Source of the DNA: Ophioceras dolichostomum
Taxonomy: Eukaryota; Ascomycota; Sordariomycetes; Magnaporthales; Ophioceraceae
Length of the DNA: 64,000 nt
Assembly (NCBI GenBank): GCA_003049485.1
Contig: PYST01000077.1
Coordinates: forward strand, 1-64,000
Direction: 5' to 3'
A program made the translations under genes and the position numbers. Of the stretch, positions 12,472-22,807 are shown one piece after another (the first letter of the stretch is position 1; every line of letters starts with the position of its first letter). Below the pieces are notes generated by a model. It worked only from the letters and a program-made list of their open reading frames with translations, was not told where the DNA came from and did not search any database.

Positions 12472-13794
12472 CGCTGCGATGGTGGGTGGGTGACGATTCG
12501 TTTCGATTCGTCTCTCTCCTCTTATGGCCGCCGACGCAGCATCCGGCGTTCCTGACGCGCTCCGTAGATATTGATGTCGTGAAATATTTGTTACAGAGTA
12601 TGAATAGTGTGAGTAGAACGGAAGACTAGGGCAATGACGAGTTGGCTGGGAGGCGGTAGGTCTAGGCCGATGGTTCTTCAAGGCAGCTTTGTCACATGCT
12701 CCAGTTGCAAGGGTGCTGGTGCCTGACCAAACTAATCCGCGGAGGTGACGGAGGTGTTAGATATGACGCGAACCAAACCAAACCGCCACCTGTTTGTGCT
12801 GACGCAAATGGACAAAGGAAAGGAAGAACAGGGCTGCAGAAGAAGTAGAATAAACCCAACAGTTGTCATTGGGGAAGTCGATTTGACGAATTCGGCGAGA
12901 GCGAGACAGAACAAGCACAACAACGGCACCCAGACCCCCCTCTCTCCGTCTCTCTGCCGCCTGCAGCTTTTTGCCTAGCCTGGGGAACGTCAGAGAAGGA
13001 ACCGCAGCGTCAATTGCTTGGGTGCTCCACACTTCAGCCAATTCGCTTCCCCACAGCGACCCGTTTCGGGCAGAAGGAACCAATCAGGCCAGCGGTTAGT
13101 TAAGAACTTGGGGACGGCATTTGGCGCATCGTTCACTGGCCGCAGGCGCGGAGAATGGAGGGATGTAGGCTGTATCACACGGGCAGGCAACTGAGGTGTT
13201 CACATGGCACCATGAATGGCCGTCTGGGGACAGCAGGCCGAATCATGTGGTTCTCGATGGCCGGTCGACTCTTCATTGATGCTTAATCCCACGTCCCCTT
13301 TTTGCCCCTATTTTCTCGTCTTTTGCGATCTCTGCGAGTCTTCTGCAGCCTTGTCGCTGAGGAAGTTCGTCGGTCGGATGAAGGCTCGAGCCACCTACCT
13401 CTCTGGCTACAGCGTGAGAGCTCCCACGTGCAAACCGCATTGGGTGCCCCTGATGGAAACGGCCACTGCCATTGGTCCCAGCGCAGGGGAGGACGGGCGG
13501 AGGCATGAGATCTCACTCATGGTTCTTGGCTGCTGCGTCATTGCAGACTTTTTCGAGATATCTGATATCTGAACTAGCAAATCAAGACCAACAAACCTAC
13601 GCTCGATTGCATAACATACGAATGGCCTGAAGCTTCTGGATTCCAGTGACTCAGCCCTACGAGGCCATCTTTGGGTTTTATTTTTTTTTTTGCGTCGTGG
13701 CCTTTCGGTAGCCGCCGGTTGAAAATTTCTCATATCAATTACGCATCGCTTTTAATCACGAGGACCAGCCCAGCGAACCTCACCGTATGCATGC
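12472..13794. other. Divergent intergenic region
   Basis: This spacer lies between the 431-aa protein (minus) and TPC1 (plus). Open frames up to 118 codons occur on both strands (for example 13216-13572), but they overlap each other and show no domain or codon pattern like the real genes. I see no functional element beyond a poly-T run near 13680. Confidence 0.4.
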
Positions 13795-14943
13795 ATGCCG
13801 GCGACAACCGAACAACTCAAGAATGAGGTACGTACATAGTTGCATCCCCAATTGAATAGATGGCAAATGAGTAGAGACCCTAGTTGTTAACCTGTATGTA
13901 CAGGGCACGAGATCGCAGGTGGTGTTGGCCGGGGCCACGGCCGGAATGATAGCACGGTAGGCGCATCCACAGTTCCTTAGATGGAATAGGGGCTCGGGGG
14001 AACTAGTAGAGTCAGGGTTTGAGCTAAACTGACTCCTTGCTCGCACAGCTTTTTCATCGCGCCGTTGGATGTGGTCAAGATTCGGCTCCAGCTCCAAACC
14101 CACTCACTCTCGGACCCCCTCTCTCATCGGAACTTGCAAGGGGGTCCCATATACAAGGGCACGATCCCGACCATGCGCCACATCCTGGCGAAAGAGGGCC
14201 TGACGGGCCTCTGGAAGGGCAACGTCCCCGCGGAGCTGATGTACATCGCGTACTCGGCCGTGCAGTTCTCCGCCTACCGCAGCACGGCCGAGGCGCTGCG
14301 CCGCCTGCTCCCCGAGGACCGCAGGCTGCCCAACGCGGCCGAGTCCTTCGTCGCCGGCGCCGCGGCCGGCACGGCGGCCACGGCCGTCACGTACCCGCTG
14401 GACCTGCTCCGCACGCGCTTCGCCGCGCAGGGCCACGACGACCGCGTGTACGCGTCGCTGCGGCGCGCGGTTTTCGACATCTGGCGCGACGAGGGTCTCC
14501 GGGGGTTCTTCCGCGGCGTGGGTCCCGGCGTGGCCCAGACGCTGCCGTTCATGGGCATCTTCTTCGCCGTGTACGAGTCGCTGCGAGCGCCGCTCGCAGA
14601 CCTGCGGCTGCCGTTCTGGGACGGCCAGCTGGCGCTCGCGAGCGTGGCCGCCAGCACCGTCGCCAAGACGGGCGTGTTCCCGCTAGACCTCGTCCGCAAG
14701 CGCATACAGGTGCAGGGGCCCACGAGGGGCAGATACGTGCACAAGAACATCCCGGAGTACCGCGGCGCGGTGTCGACCATCCGCACGATCGTCCGCTGCG
14801 AGGGTGTTAGGGGCCTGTATCGCGGCCTGACCGTCAGCTTGCTAAAGTCGGCGCCCGCTAGTGCCATTACGATGTGGACCTACGAGAGGGTGCTGAAGGC
14901 TTTGATAGAGTACGATCAGGAGAGGGCGGAGCGGCCTTTTTAA
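13795..14943 (+). CDS. TPC1: Mitochondrial thiamine pyrophosphate carrier 1
   Basis: Model: join 13795-13827, 13904-13956, 14049-14943, 326 aa. The small exons encode MPATTEQLKNE and GTRSQVVLAGATAGMIAR, and the third completes FFIAPLDVVKIRLQLQ. All three repeats of the mitochondrial carrier fold are present with their Px(D/E)xx(K/R) signatures: PLDVVKIR, PLDLLRTR and PLDLVRKR. The start, the LQLQTHSLSDP segment and the length agree with the fungal TPC1 subgroup. By family it exchanges cytosolic thiamine pyrophosphate for matrix nucleotides across the inner membrane, supplying pyruvate and 2-oxoglutarate dehydrogenases. It begins a run of three mitochondrial genes that includes Mic26/27 and OCT1. 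Confidence 0.92.
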
Positions 14944-15401
14944 AACGTCATTGCTGCTTTGTTGTTATTACTTCTTTTTTTTCATGTCAGCATCTTGCTT
15001 GTAATCATATTTTCCCCTTCCCTCGGCGCCTATAGATATCTAGATGGACAGGTTTGTGAATCAGCGACTGGAATATGGCAAGCACTCATGGCTGCCTCAA
15101 ATAGGAGCAATGGCCTTCTCCATCACCTGATGCGTTCCAAGATGGTGTCTATGTGACCTCACTGAGAGTTGCGCAGAGATGTCGTTGGGCGGCTCGCTTT
15201 TAGTAGCACTTCGAAGAGAAAAGAAAACTCAGGGTATTTCCTGTTTTGTTGAGTCTAGTGGACGATGCGAAAAGGCACATCTATGTCTTGATATGGTACA
15301 CCACTTGTGGGAGGATCATGTACACCGTCATCCGCTGTCCTCACACCTGCCGACGCCCCTGTTCCATCTCTACTGCCAAGCGAGGTTTCCCTGGCGTAGG
15401 T
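14944..15401. other. Convergent intergenic region
   Basis: This is 3' sequence between the convergent TPC1 and MICOS genes. A T-rich tract follows the TPC1 stop at once. No gene is seen. Confidence 0.4.
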
Positions 15402-16326
15402 TTATTTCCCTTTCCTGACCCACGATTCGATCGTCTCCCTCGTCTCGGTGACCTTGTCCTCTACGAACTGAACCCCTAGGCGCGAGTGGAGCTTGGCCAT
15501 CGAAACGCCCTTCTCGATACCCTCTCGGGTGCGAATGTGGGCATCAGCGACGGCGGGGAACCTCTTCTCGTACTTCCAGGCCAGATCACCAACGTTGCGC
15601 ATAGTGATGGGCAGCACGGTATAGCCCGCGGCAACGCCGAAGGCCACGGGCGTGGCGCCGCGCAGCACCACGTTGCGCCCGCGCGACACGATGCTCCCCG
15701 CCATGGCGGCCACGAGCACGTATATCAGGCCTGGCATCAGCCGCTCGCCGCTCTCCTTGGGAGGGGCCAGCGACGCGATCGTGCCGGTGAAGGACTGCTC
15801 CAGGGCGAAGGCTCGATCCATCGCCGAGTTCACGGAGTCTTCGACCGCTGCCGTCTTGCCGTGGAGGAATAGCCGCGCTCGACGGATCTGCGCCGCTAGG
15901 CGGTCGGTTGGCGTCGGGCCCCGGACGAGCTGTTGCTGAGGTGAGGAGGGCTGGATCTGTGCTGGTGACCTTGCTGGCGTGGCCGGAGCGGTCGGGGCGG
16001 GCGTCAATGGCTTGGCTGCTGGGGGTACTTCATCGTGGTCGTCGTAGATAGATTTCCTAGGCTATAGAATATCATCCCAAAGTCAGCACATGGGGCACGA
16101 GGAGAATGGCGACGTATTGCCATGGAACAGCTCTGACCTGCGGGCGATCTTCAGGAGCTTCGGCATGGGCGACTGCCGGGTACAGCGCAACGCTTCCAAC
16201 GAGAATCCCTGCCGTTAGCCGAGCAGCGGCGTCCTGCGATATTTTGAGGTTTATTAGCTTCTGAAGACGGGCCAATTGGTATCCGAGGGCGTCCCTTACC
16301 TTGGCCAGCAGCACTCTGGCAGCCAT
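15402..16326 (-). CDS. MICOS complex subunit Mic26/Mic27 (apolipoprotein O family)
   Basis: Model: complement join 15402-16061, 16138-16233, 16300-16326, 260 aa. Exon 1 is nine codons (MAARVLLAK). Exon 2 starts at DAAARLTAG and exon 3 at PRKSIYDDHDE. Intron 1 has a GCTAAT branch site, and intron 2 uses a weaker GTCAGA donor with a CTGAC branch. The N-terminus carries a hydrophobic segment (ILVGSVALYPAVAHA). A Pro/Ala-rich linker leads to the conserved core, with ESGERLMPGLIYVLVAAMAG, SRGRNVVLRGATPV and a second hydrophobic segment (AFGVAAGYTVLPITM). This matches the ApoO/Mic26-Mic27 family of inner-membrane proteins, which shape crista junctions. Fungi usually encode one or two members, so I do not choose between them. 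It is head to head with OCT1. Confidence 0.82.
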
Positions 16327-16800
16327 TTTCAACCCTCCTGAGCGATTGACCGAGCTTTGGAGGGAGGAATCGCGTTGTCGGTTGTCAAAGCTTCGGACGG
16401 AGAGTGTGGTGGAGTGACGATTTCGGGAGGCCGACTGCGGCTATTTCCGGGTCTTCGGCGGGACGTCCCCAGCCCAGCTTTGGCCAGAGTGATGCACGGA
16501 ATTTTTTTTTCCGGGGATGGAGCTCCCAGTTCGGACGCCGAACAACACACAGAATTAGAGCTCCCACTTGTTCCACGCATTGTTCAACCCTCCCATATTC
16601 AATCAACAACATTTAGCCCGCTTCACGTTTCAGTGACGCGTAGCACCGGCGATCTAAAGCGGCTCCTCTCCTTACTGCCACCTACTTTAAACTGAGGTTC
16701 CAAGCTTCAATCTGCTTGGGGCTTGAAGCCCCGCCCTTCAACACCAGCTGCCCCTGGCTGCCCTGGCTATGTCACAGGTGGATAGGTGCCGTAGGTAGCC
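16327..16800. promoter_or_regulatory. Shared divergent promoter region of Mic26/27 and OCT1
   Basis: A 474-bp spacer separates the two start codons, so both mitochondrial genes must take their promoters from it. No TATA box is seen. This is inferred from layout only. Confidence 0.4.
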
Positions 16801-19326
16801 ATGCTCAAGCTTGTCCGGGCTCGGCGCCCCTGGGCCAGCGCCGCCTTCCTGCGCCGAATACCGTCAACATACCGCAATAGCACAGGCCGGAGCCCTGGTT
16901 TGGTCTATAGCGGAAACAACAGCAATGGCATCAGCACAAGGAGATGGCACTCCACGGCGCAGGCTAGCGGCCCGGCCACTGTCTCCCCATCACCGACCGC
17001 CGACCACTCCCGAAGCGAAACCCACGATGATAGCATACTGCGCCAGATCTTCGACAGCCCTTCGATATGGCAAGAGTTCTCGTCTAGGTCGGCGCGATTC
17101 CCAGCCGAGAACGCGGGGTTGTTCTGCAACTCTTACCTCACCAACCCCAACGGGTTTCTCACATATACGCAGGTGACGCTCGCCAGGGCGAAGCGCATAG
17201 TAGAAAGGGTACTGGGCGCGTCGACCGTGGACGACTTCCGGACGATAGTGCGTGATCTGGACCGGCTCAGCGACATGCTCTGCCGCGTGATCGACCTCTC
17301 CGACTTCGTGCGCGCCACGCACCCGGACGCCACCATTCAGAAGGCTGCTTCAGAGGCTTGGTTCATGGTATACCAATACATGAACCAGCTGAATACCACA
17401 TCCGGGCTGAACGAGCAGCTCGGTCGCGCCATGGCAAACCCGGAGATCTCGGGGTCATGGTCAGAGGAGGAGGCTGTCGTGGCCCAGATCCTCAAGTTGG
17501 ATTTCACAAAGTCGGCCGTCAACCTGCCCCAGTCGGAGCGCGATCGCTTCGTGGATCTCTCTCAGCGCATCAGCAAGATCGGATCTGACTTCGCCGCCCA
17601 GATGGTGCCCGAGAAGCCTCGCGTGGTTCTGCCGAGTCGCAAGCTACATGGCATGGATCCAATCACGGTTCGCAGATTCACTAAGGGCGACTTCGTATAT
17701 ATACCGTCCACGAGTGCGGAGGCTGCCGCGGCGCTGCGCTCCGTACATGATGAGGATTCACGCAAGGCTATCTTCCTAGCCATGCGCACTGCCTCGCGGC
17801 GCACAGTCTCGCAGCTTGAGAATCTGCTTCGGTCTCGGGCCGAGCTGGCCGAGCTGGCCGGGTTCGAGAGCTATGGCCACATGGCTCTGCGCGACCGCAT
17901 GATGGCCAAGTCGCCCGAGTCTGTTCAACGATTCCTCCTCGCGCTGGCGAGGAACAATGCACCCCTTGTCCAGGAGGAGATAGCCCGCTTGCTGCAGGAG
18001 AAGCAGCGTCTAACGCACGCCACAGCCGAAGAAACCGTATTACAGCCTTGGGATAGAGACTACTATATGAGTCGCCTACGGGAACGAGAGCGATCGAGGC
18101 AGAAGCACGACGACTTCCTCTCGGCTTATTTCTCTGTCGGAAGTGTTATGCAAGGCCTGTCGCGGCTCTTCAGCCGCCTATTCGGCATACGCTTTGTCCC
18201 CAAGGAGACACTTCCCGGCGAGAAGTGGCACCCAGATGTGCGGCGACTAGATGTGGTGTCGGATACGGACGGTCACGTTGCCGTACTGTACTGCGACCTA
18301 TTCTACCGCGAGGATAAGTCGCCCAACCCGGCGCACTTCACTGTTCGCTGCTCGCGCGAAATCTCTGAGGCCGAGGTCGCTGAGGCAGCGCAGTTGGTGA
18401 GCCAGGGTAGCCAACAACCCGAGGGTGGCCTGCCGTCGTTCGAATCGGCCGAGGAAGCGGCAAACGACGGCATGGCGCTGTCGCGGCGGTCTGGAGTGCT
18501 GTCACAGCTACCTACAATCGCCCTGGTGTGCGACTTCCCGCAGCGAGCGAGCAGCAAGGGCGGCGATGGCCCCGCCCTCCTCACCTTCCGTGAGCTAGAA
18601 ACACTGTTCCACGAGATGGGCCACGCGATTCACTCCGTTTTAGCGCGGACCTCGTTCCAGAACGTGGCGGGTACGCGATGCGCCACCGACCTGGCCGAGC
18701 TGCCCTCCACGCTGATGGAGCACTTCGCAGCCGACCCCTCGGTGCTGGCGCTATTCGCGCGCCACCACGAGACAGGCGAGGCGCTCGACTACGAGCTTGT
18801 GTCCGAGCGAATGCGCCGATCGCAGGCCTTCGAGGGCTCCGACACGGAGAACCAGGTCCTGCTGGCGATGCTGGATCAGGCCTATCACTCCCCAGCCGTG
18901 ACGTCAACCAAGGGCGGCTTCAACTCCACCGAGATCTACCACTCCTTGCAGCGGGCGCACGGCTCCCTACCCGTCGACCCGGCCTCGACCCGCTGGCAGG
19001 GCTTCTTCGGCCACCTGTTCGGCTACGGCGGCGCGTATTACAGCTACCTGTTCGACCAGGTGCTGGCCGAGCGGTGCTGGAAGGTAGTCTTCGCGTCTGG
19101 CCGCGACGGCGCCGCCCTCAGCCGCGAGCGCGGTGAGCGCCTCAAGGAGAGCCTCCTGCGCTGGGGCGGCAGCCGCGACCCCTGGCGCTGCGTGGCTGAT
19201 GCGCTGGGCGACGAGAGGATCGCTCGCGGCGACGAGGATGCTATGGCGCTGGTGGGGAGCTGGGGGACTAGCACTGGTGCTGGCGGTGGGGGAGAAGCTG
19301 TGTCGGCTTCTGGAAAAAGTGCCTAG
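16801..19326 (+). CDS. OCT1: Mitochondrial intermediate peptidase (M3 metallopeptidase)
   Basis: An intronless ORF encodes 841 aa. The N-terminus is Arg/Ser/Thr-rich and matches a mitochondrial presequence. The zinc site of M3 thimet-type peptidases is intact: FHEMGHAIHSV near residues 603-613, where HEMGH supplies two His ligands and the catalytic Glu. The downstream block (RCATDLAELPSTLMEHFA) supplies the third ligand. The GYGGAYYSYLFDQVLA block near the C-terminus is also typical. MIP/Oct1 removes a further octapeptide from some imported precursors after the main matrix protease has cut. The protein is somewhat longer than usual. Extra sequence includes a Gln/Ser/Glu-rich insert before the peptidase core (around SQQPEGGLPSFESAEEAAND) and a Gly/Ser-rich C-terminal tail. 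Confidence 0.93.
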   Translation: MLKLVRARRPWASAAFLRRIPSTYRNSTGRSPGLVYSGNNSNGISTRRWHSTAQASGPATVSPSPTADHSRSETHDDSILRQIFDSPSIWQEFSSRSARFPAENAGLFCNSYLTNPNGFLTYTQVTLARAKRIVERVLGASTVDDFRTIVRDLDRLSDMLCRVIDLSDFVRATHPDATIQKAASEAWFMVYQYMNQLNTTSGLNEQLGRAMANPEISGSWSEEEAVVAQILKLDFTKSAVNLPQSERDRFVDLSQRISKIGSDFAAQMVPEKPRVVLPSRKLHGMDPITVRRFTKGDFVYIPSTSAEAAAALRSVHDEDSRKAIFLAMRTASRRTVSQLENLLRSRAELAELAGFESYGHMALRDRMMAKSPESVQRFLLALARNNAPLVQEEIARLLQEKQRLTHATAEETVLQPWDRDYYMSRLRERERSRQKHDDFLSAYFSVGSVMQGLSRLFSRLFGIRFVPKETLPGEKWHPDVRRLDVVSDTDGHVAVLYCDLFYREDKSPNPAHFTVRCSREISEAEVAEAAQLVSQGSQQPEGGLPSFESAEEAANDGMALSRRSGVLSQLPTIALVCDFPQRASSKGGDGPALLTFRELETLFHEMGHAIHSVLARTSFQNVAGTRCATDLAELPSTLMEHFAADPSVLALFARHHETGEALDYELVSERMRRSQAFEGSDTENQVLLAMLDQAYHSPAVTSTKGGFNSTEIYHSLQRAHGSLPVDPASTRWQGFFGHLFGYGGAYYSYLFDQVLAERCWKVVFASGRDGAALSRERGERLKESLLRWGGSRDPWRCVADALGDERIARGDEDAMALVGSWGTSTGAGGGGEAVSASGKSA

Positions 19327-20145
19327 CTAAGTTAGAAGGGCCCAGCTGCGCCGTTGTATACATACATCGCTTCAACTTGCGGGCGCTTTCTGTTCTGCCG
19401 CCGGGAGATCCCCAGGAGGCGAAACGTGCTGCTCCCCGTATGTGGCTCTCTGTAGCGTTCTATCGGAAACGACATAGACGGTCGCCCGAGACTCCTAGCT
19501 GCGACATTTTTGTACAATATGCTACACTTCTTGCCACTGACAAGGCTGTGGATGCCACCAAATAAAAGTGGATAAAGAAGCCCATTGCGATCCAACGGCG
19601 CTCGTCCTTTAAGATATATTTTGCTGGTATCCTGTTGGCAGGACGGTGACCTCCCCGCCGATGTCTCTTTCAGTTGTCCAGTATACCCATCACTTTCACC
19701 CGCCATCGGGCTCCAATATTGAGATGCATGTATGGGCAGAGTATCGTGTCATGCGCCTTTTTCCACTTCTATTTTCCATGGGAGAGTTGGTCAGGCTCTC
19801 TGCTCATTGGGCGGGAGGGAGCTCGCCACTTTGCGCTCAGCCGCACACCGCTACCTTGAGGCCTTCCCAGATAGCATATATATATTCTCAAAGACCCCGC
19901 CGCGCTGGATGAACGATACCGGTAGACCAACTTCCTCACCTGACTATTCTACTAGCCACTCAACAAAGCCTGTCGTTTACATCCGCTGGCTTGCTTCTTC
20001 GCCGTGCTCTCCAAGGCGACTCATTCACCAGGGCTCTTTGCGTCTCCCAGTTAGTACAGCCGTGCCGTAGCCTCACGACATCCACTTGAACCGGCAACCC
20101 ACGAAACCCGCCCACCGACTGGATGTGTCCTGAGCAACTTAAACA
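19327..20145. other. Intergenic region
   Basis: This is 3' flank of OCT1 and upstream DNA of the HET-domain gene. The short open frames overlap and show no recognisable domain. A TATATATA-like stretch lies near 19880, about 260 bp before the HET gene start, but its role is unclear. Confidence 0.4.
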
Positions 20146-21861
20146 ATGGCATCGGAGTCCAGTTCAACCTACGAGCCACTCGACCTACGGAATCGCCAGG
20201 TTCGCATTCTTTGTCTGCTTGCTGGAGATTGGGATTCTTCAGTCCGCTGTTCTCTCCGCACCGCTTACCTCGACGACAATCCCCAATACGAGGCGTTATC
20301 CTACGTTTGGGGCGACCAAAAAGTGCGTGGTACCATCTATCTTGATGGGAAAGTCACCACTGTCACGGACAACCTGTATCGTGCGCTCCGTCGTTTGCGC
20401 CATCGTCTCGACGATCGGTACCTATGGGTCGATGCCCTCTGCATTAATCAGAACGACGATGTCGAGAAGTCCCACCAGGTCAACTTGATGCGGGTCATCT
20501 ACTCGAAGACCTCCTTGGCGTTACTCTGGCTGGGAGAGTTCTCGCCAGAGCCGCATGGTTCCCAGCCTACAACCGACACAGACAATCGTCGACTGTCATG
20601 GGCCACCGCCGCGAACGCAGTCGAACTTTTGTCTTCAATGGCTAGGGATGAGTGTTGCTGGCCCAGAGACCATGAAGTGACCGAGAGTCAATGGGAGCAG
20701 ATCTGGGCGCTACAAGCCTTGATGAAGCTCCCGTGGTGGCACCGGATCTGGACAGTCCAGGAAGCCATCCTCCCGAAGCATGCCATTCTTATATACGGCA
20801 TGATGACAATACCCCTTCCTGCTCTGTTTTTATCTTACTGCCATTTCTCTCGACATATGAAATCGGGTTGTTGCAAGTTCCCGGCCGCTCTCGAGGGCTT
20901 TCGGCATCAGTGCGACGAGTTGCGAACCGCGTGTATACCCTCACTATCTGCAGACTGTGTTGTGTACAGCCTCAATGTTTTCAGAGCTCGACAAGCGTCT
21001 GACCTAAGAGATCGAGTGTACGGGTTCCTGGGGTTGGGAAGCACCCTCGCTGCCGATTACACTCTCTCGCATCTGGAGGTGTTCGAGCGGTCAACGCGTT
21101 CACTGATCATCGAGACAGGCGGGTTGGAACCTCTCCTGAGGGTGGCTGAATTGGAGAGATCCCCTGATCTGCCCACGTGGGTTCCCGACAGAGGTTCCGA
21201 AGTCAGCAAGGAGTTCACGGCTAGTGAGGGCTTGTTCGTAGGATGCTATACCTGGTTTGAGGCTGCGGGGAAATCACGGGCTGTTACGAGAGAGCCGCTT
21301 TCTAGCTCGATGCTGGAACTTCAGGGGCTCGCCGTGGATCAAATCAGGGAGATTGGAGACAGACTTGTCTCTTCACCAGATGGAGGCTTCGTCGAGGGAG
21401 TTTCTCTGTGGCGAGACATCATGGACCGGAACGGTGTGCCTGCCATCGGCCAGAGTTACCCTCGTGGGAAAGGAACATATCACGACGCGTTCTGGCGCAC
21501 ATTGGCGTTCGATCAGGATCCTAACTCTTCAGAACTGATATGGCCGGACATCAAGGATGAAGCCGCTATACGGAGGACCTTGGACCCTGGTTCCCCCTTG
21601 GCACCTAGCTGTCACAATACACGGTTCTTTGTCACACAATCAGGCTTGATCGGGCTCACGGCTTACCAGGACGTTCAGGTGGGGGATGGCGTGTACGTCC
21701 TCCTGGGCGGCAAGATGCCCTTCATCCTGCGGAAGGACAAGGCTGAAGGACCCGACGGCCGTGCTCTCCACAGATACGTCACGCACGCATATGTCCATGG
21801 CATCATGGACGGGGAGGTCATGGAAGAGGGCCGCGAGCTGGAGTGGATCACGCTTGTGTAG
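20146..21861 (+). CDS. Heterokaryon incompatibility (HET) domain protein
   Basis: A single exon encodes 571 aa, starting MASESSSTYEPLDLRNRQV. The HET domain begins near residue 46 with the hallmark blocks YEALSYVWGD, LRHRLDDRYLWVDALCINQ and EKSHQVNLMRVIYSKTS, then LWLGEF. A later block, RDRVYGFLGLG, is also typical. HET proteins act in fungal non-self recognition and programmed cell death. Many genomes hold dozens of copies, and few have a tested role. No NACHT, ankyrin or other partner domain is visible in the C-terminal half. It neighbours a decayed member of another dispersed family, consistent with a fast-evolving locus. Confidence 0.9.
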   Translation: MASESSSTYEPLDLRNRQVRILCLLAGDWDSSVRCSLRTAYLDDNPQYEALSYVWGDQKVRGTIYLDGKVTTVTDNLYRALRRLRHRLDDRYLWVDALCINQNDDVEKSHQVNLMRVIYSKTSLALLWLGEFSPEPHGSQPTTDTDNRRLSWATAANAVELLSSMARDECCWPRDHEVTESQWEQIWALQALMKLPWWHRIWTVQEAILPKHAILIYGMMTIPLPALFLSYCHFSRHMKSGCCKFPAALEGFRHQCDELRTACIPSLSADCVVYSLNVFRARQASDLRDRVYGFLGLGSTLAADYTLSHLEVFERSTRSLIIETGGLEPLLRVAELERSPDLPTWVPDRGSEVSKEFTASEGLFVGCYTWFEAAGKSRAVTREPLSSSMLELQGLAVDQIREIGDRLVSSPDGGFVEGVSLWRDIMDRNGVPAIGQSYPRGKGTYHDAFWRTLAFDQDPNSSELIWPDIKDEAAIRRTLDPGSPLAPSCHNTRFFVTQSGLIGLTAYQDVQVGDGVYVLLGGKMPFILRKDKAEGPDGRALHRYVTHAYVHGIMDGEVMEEGRELEWITLV

Positions 21862-22807
21862 TATAGTACTGGCGAGGAAGTGTTCCTCGGTGAAGTTCGG
21901 GCTGTCGAAGAGGTCGTCTCAAAAGGCTAGGACTTTCTGTATAGGGACCTACATATGGCAATTAGGAGGGCAGATCTGAGGATCTCGCAGCAACACGCAA
22001 GGCTCAGGTCTCGCAGCCACCGCGACTGTGTACCTCAGACGTAAGCAGAAAATACCTCTCCAGTTAGTGACCAGCATTGTCTGATGATAGTGAGCCGAAA
22101 TCAAGCCTTTTTTGGCATATAATAGATACATACAATGGAGCACGAGGTCCTCTTGGTACCCGGTTCAGTGTTATGGCACATGCCGCTACTCGGATAGGCC
22201 ATCTATACATCATGCCACCACCTTGTGCCATTTACAAGGCCGTGGATTGAATCAACAAAGGTGGACAAATTGGCCCCCTGTGTGCCAAGGGCGTGTATCA
22301 GTACTTCACGACATGTCCATGTTAAGGTAAGAACAAATGTCGCGGGCCCCCCTCCTCAGAAGCAATGCTACATGCACTAGCTTCAGCCAGCTACCACCGC
22401 CCGTGACATTGTTCCGCATATCGTCCGGCTGGTCAGTGAACCAATCCCACCAGGAGTGCAGCAGTCGTGCAGCCTGACCGTCGCGATCTTGTTGCCGTCA
22501 TCCCCGTCAGCCTCATGCTCGCTACCCTCCCCGTCACTGTCTCGTGACGGCGGCTTCGTTTCTACAGGGTCGGCCTGGATGGACTTGGGACGGCGTGTGG
22601 ATGACGGGGTCGCCGCCTAGCGCTGGACGGAGTAGTCGTCGACGGGGTGGTGGTGGAAGCGACTCCAGCCGAAAGGGTGACCTCCAGACCGGCGGGCTCA
22701 TCGACCGGGGTATCATGCAGCCCGACCGGCTTGCGTGGCGGGGGGATGGTGCCGTTGTTCGGTACGGGGGCTAGGCTGACGGAGCCGTAGAGGGCGTTGC
22801 ATACCTC
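21862..22807. other. Intergenic region
   Basis: No gene is supported. A GC-rich stretch (22540-22775) has a 76-codon open frame of low complexity, which I judge to be chance. Confidence 0.35.
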
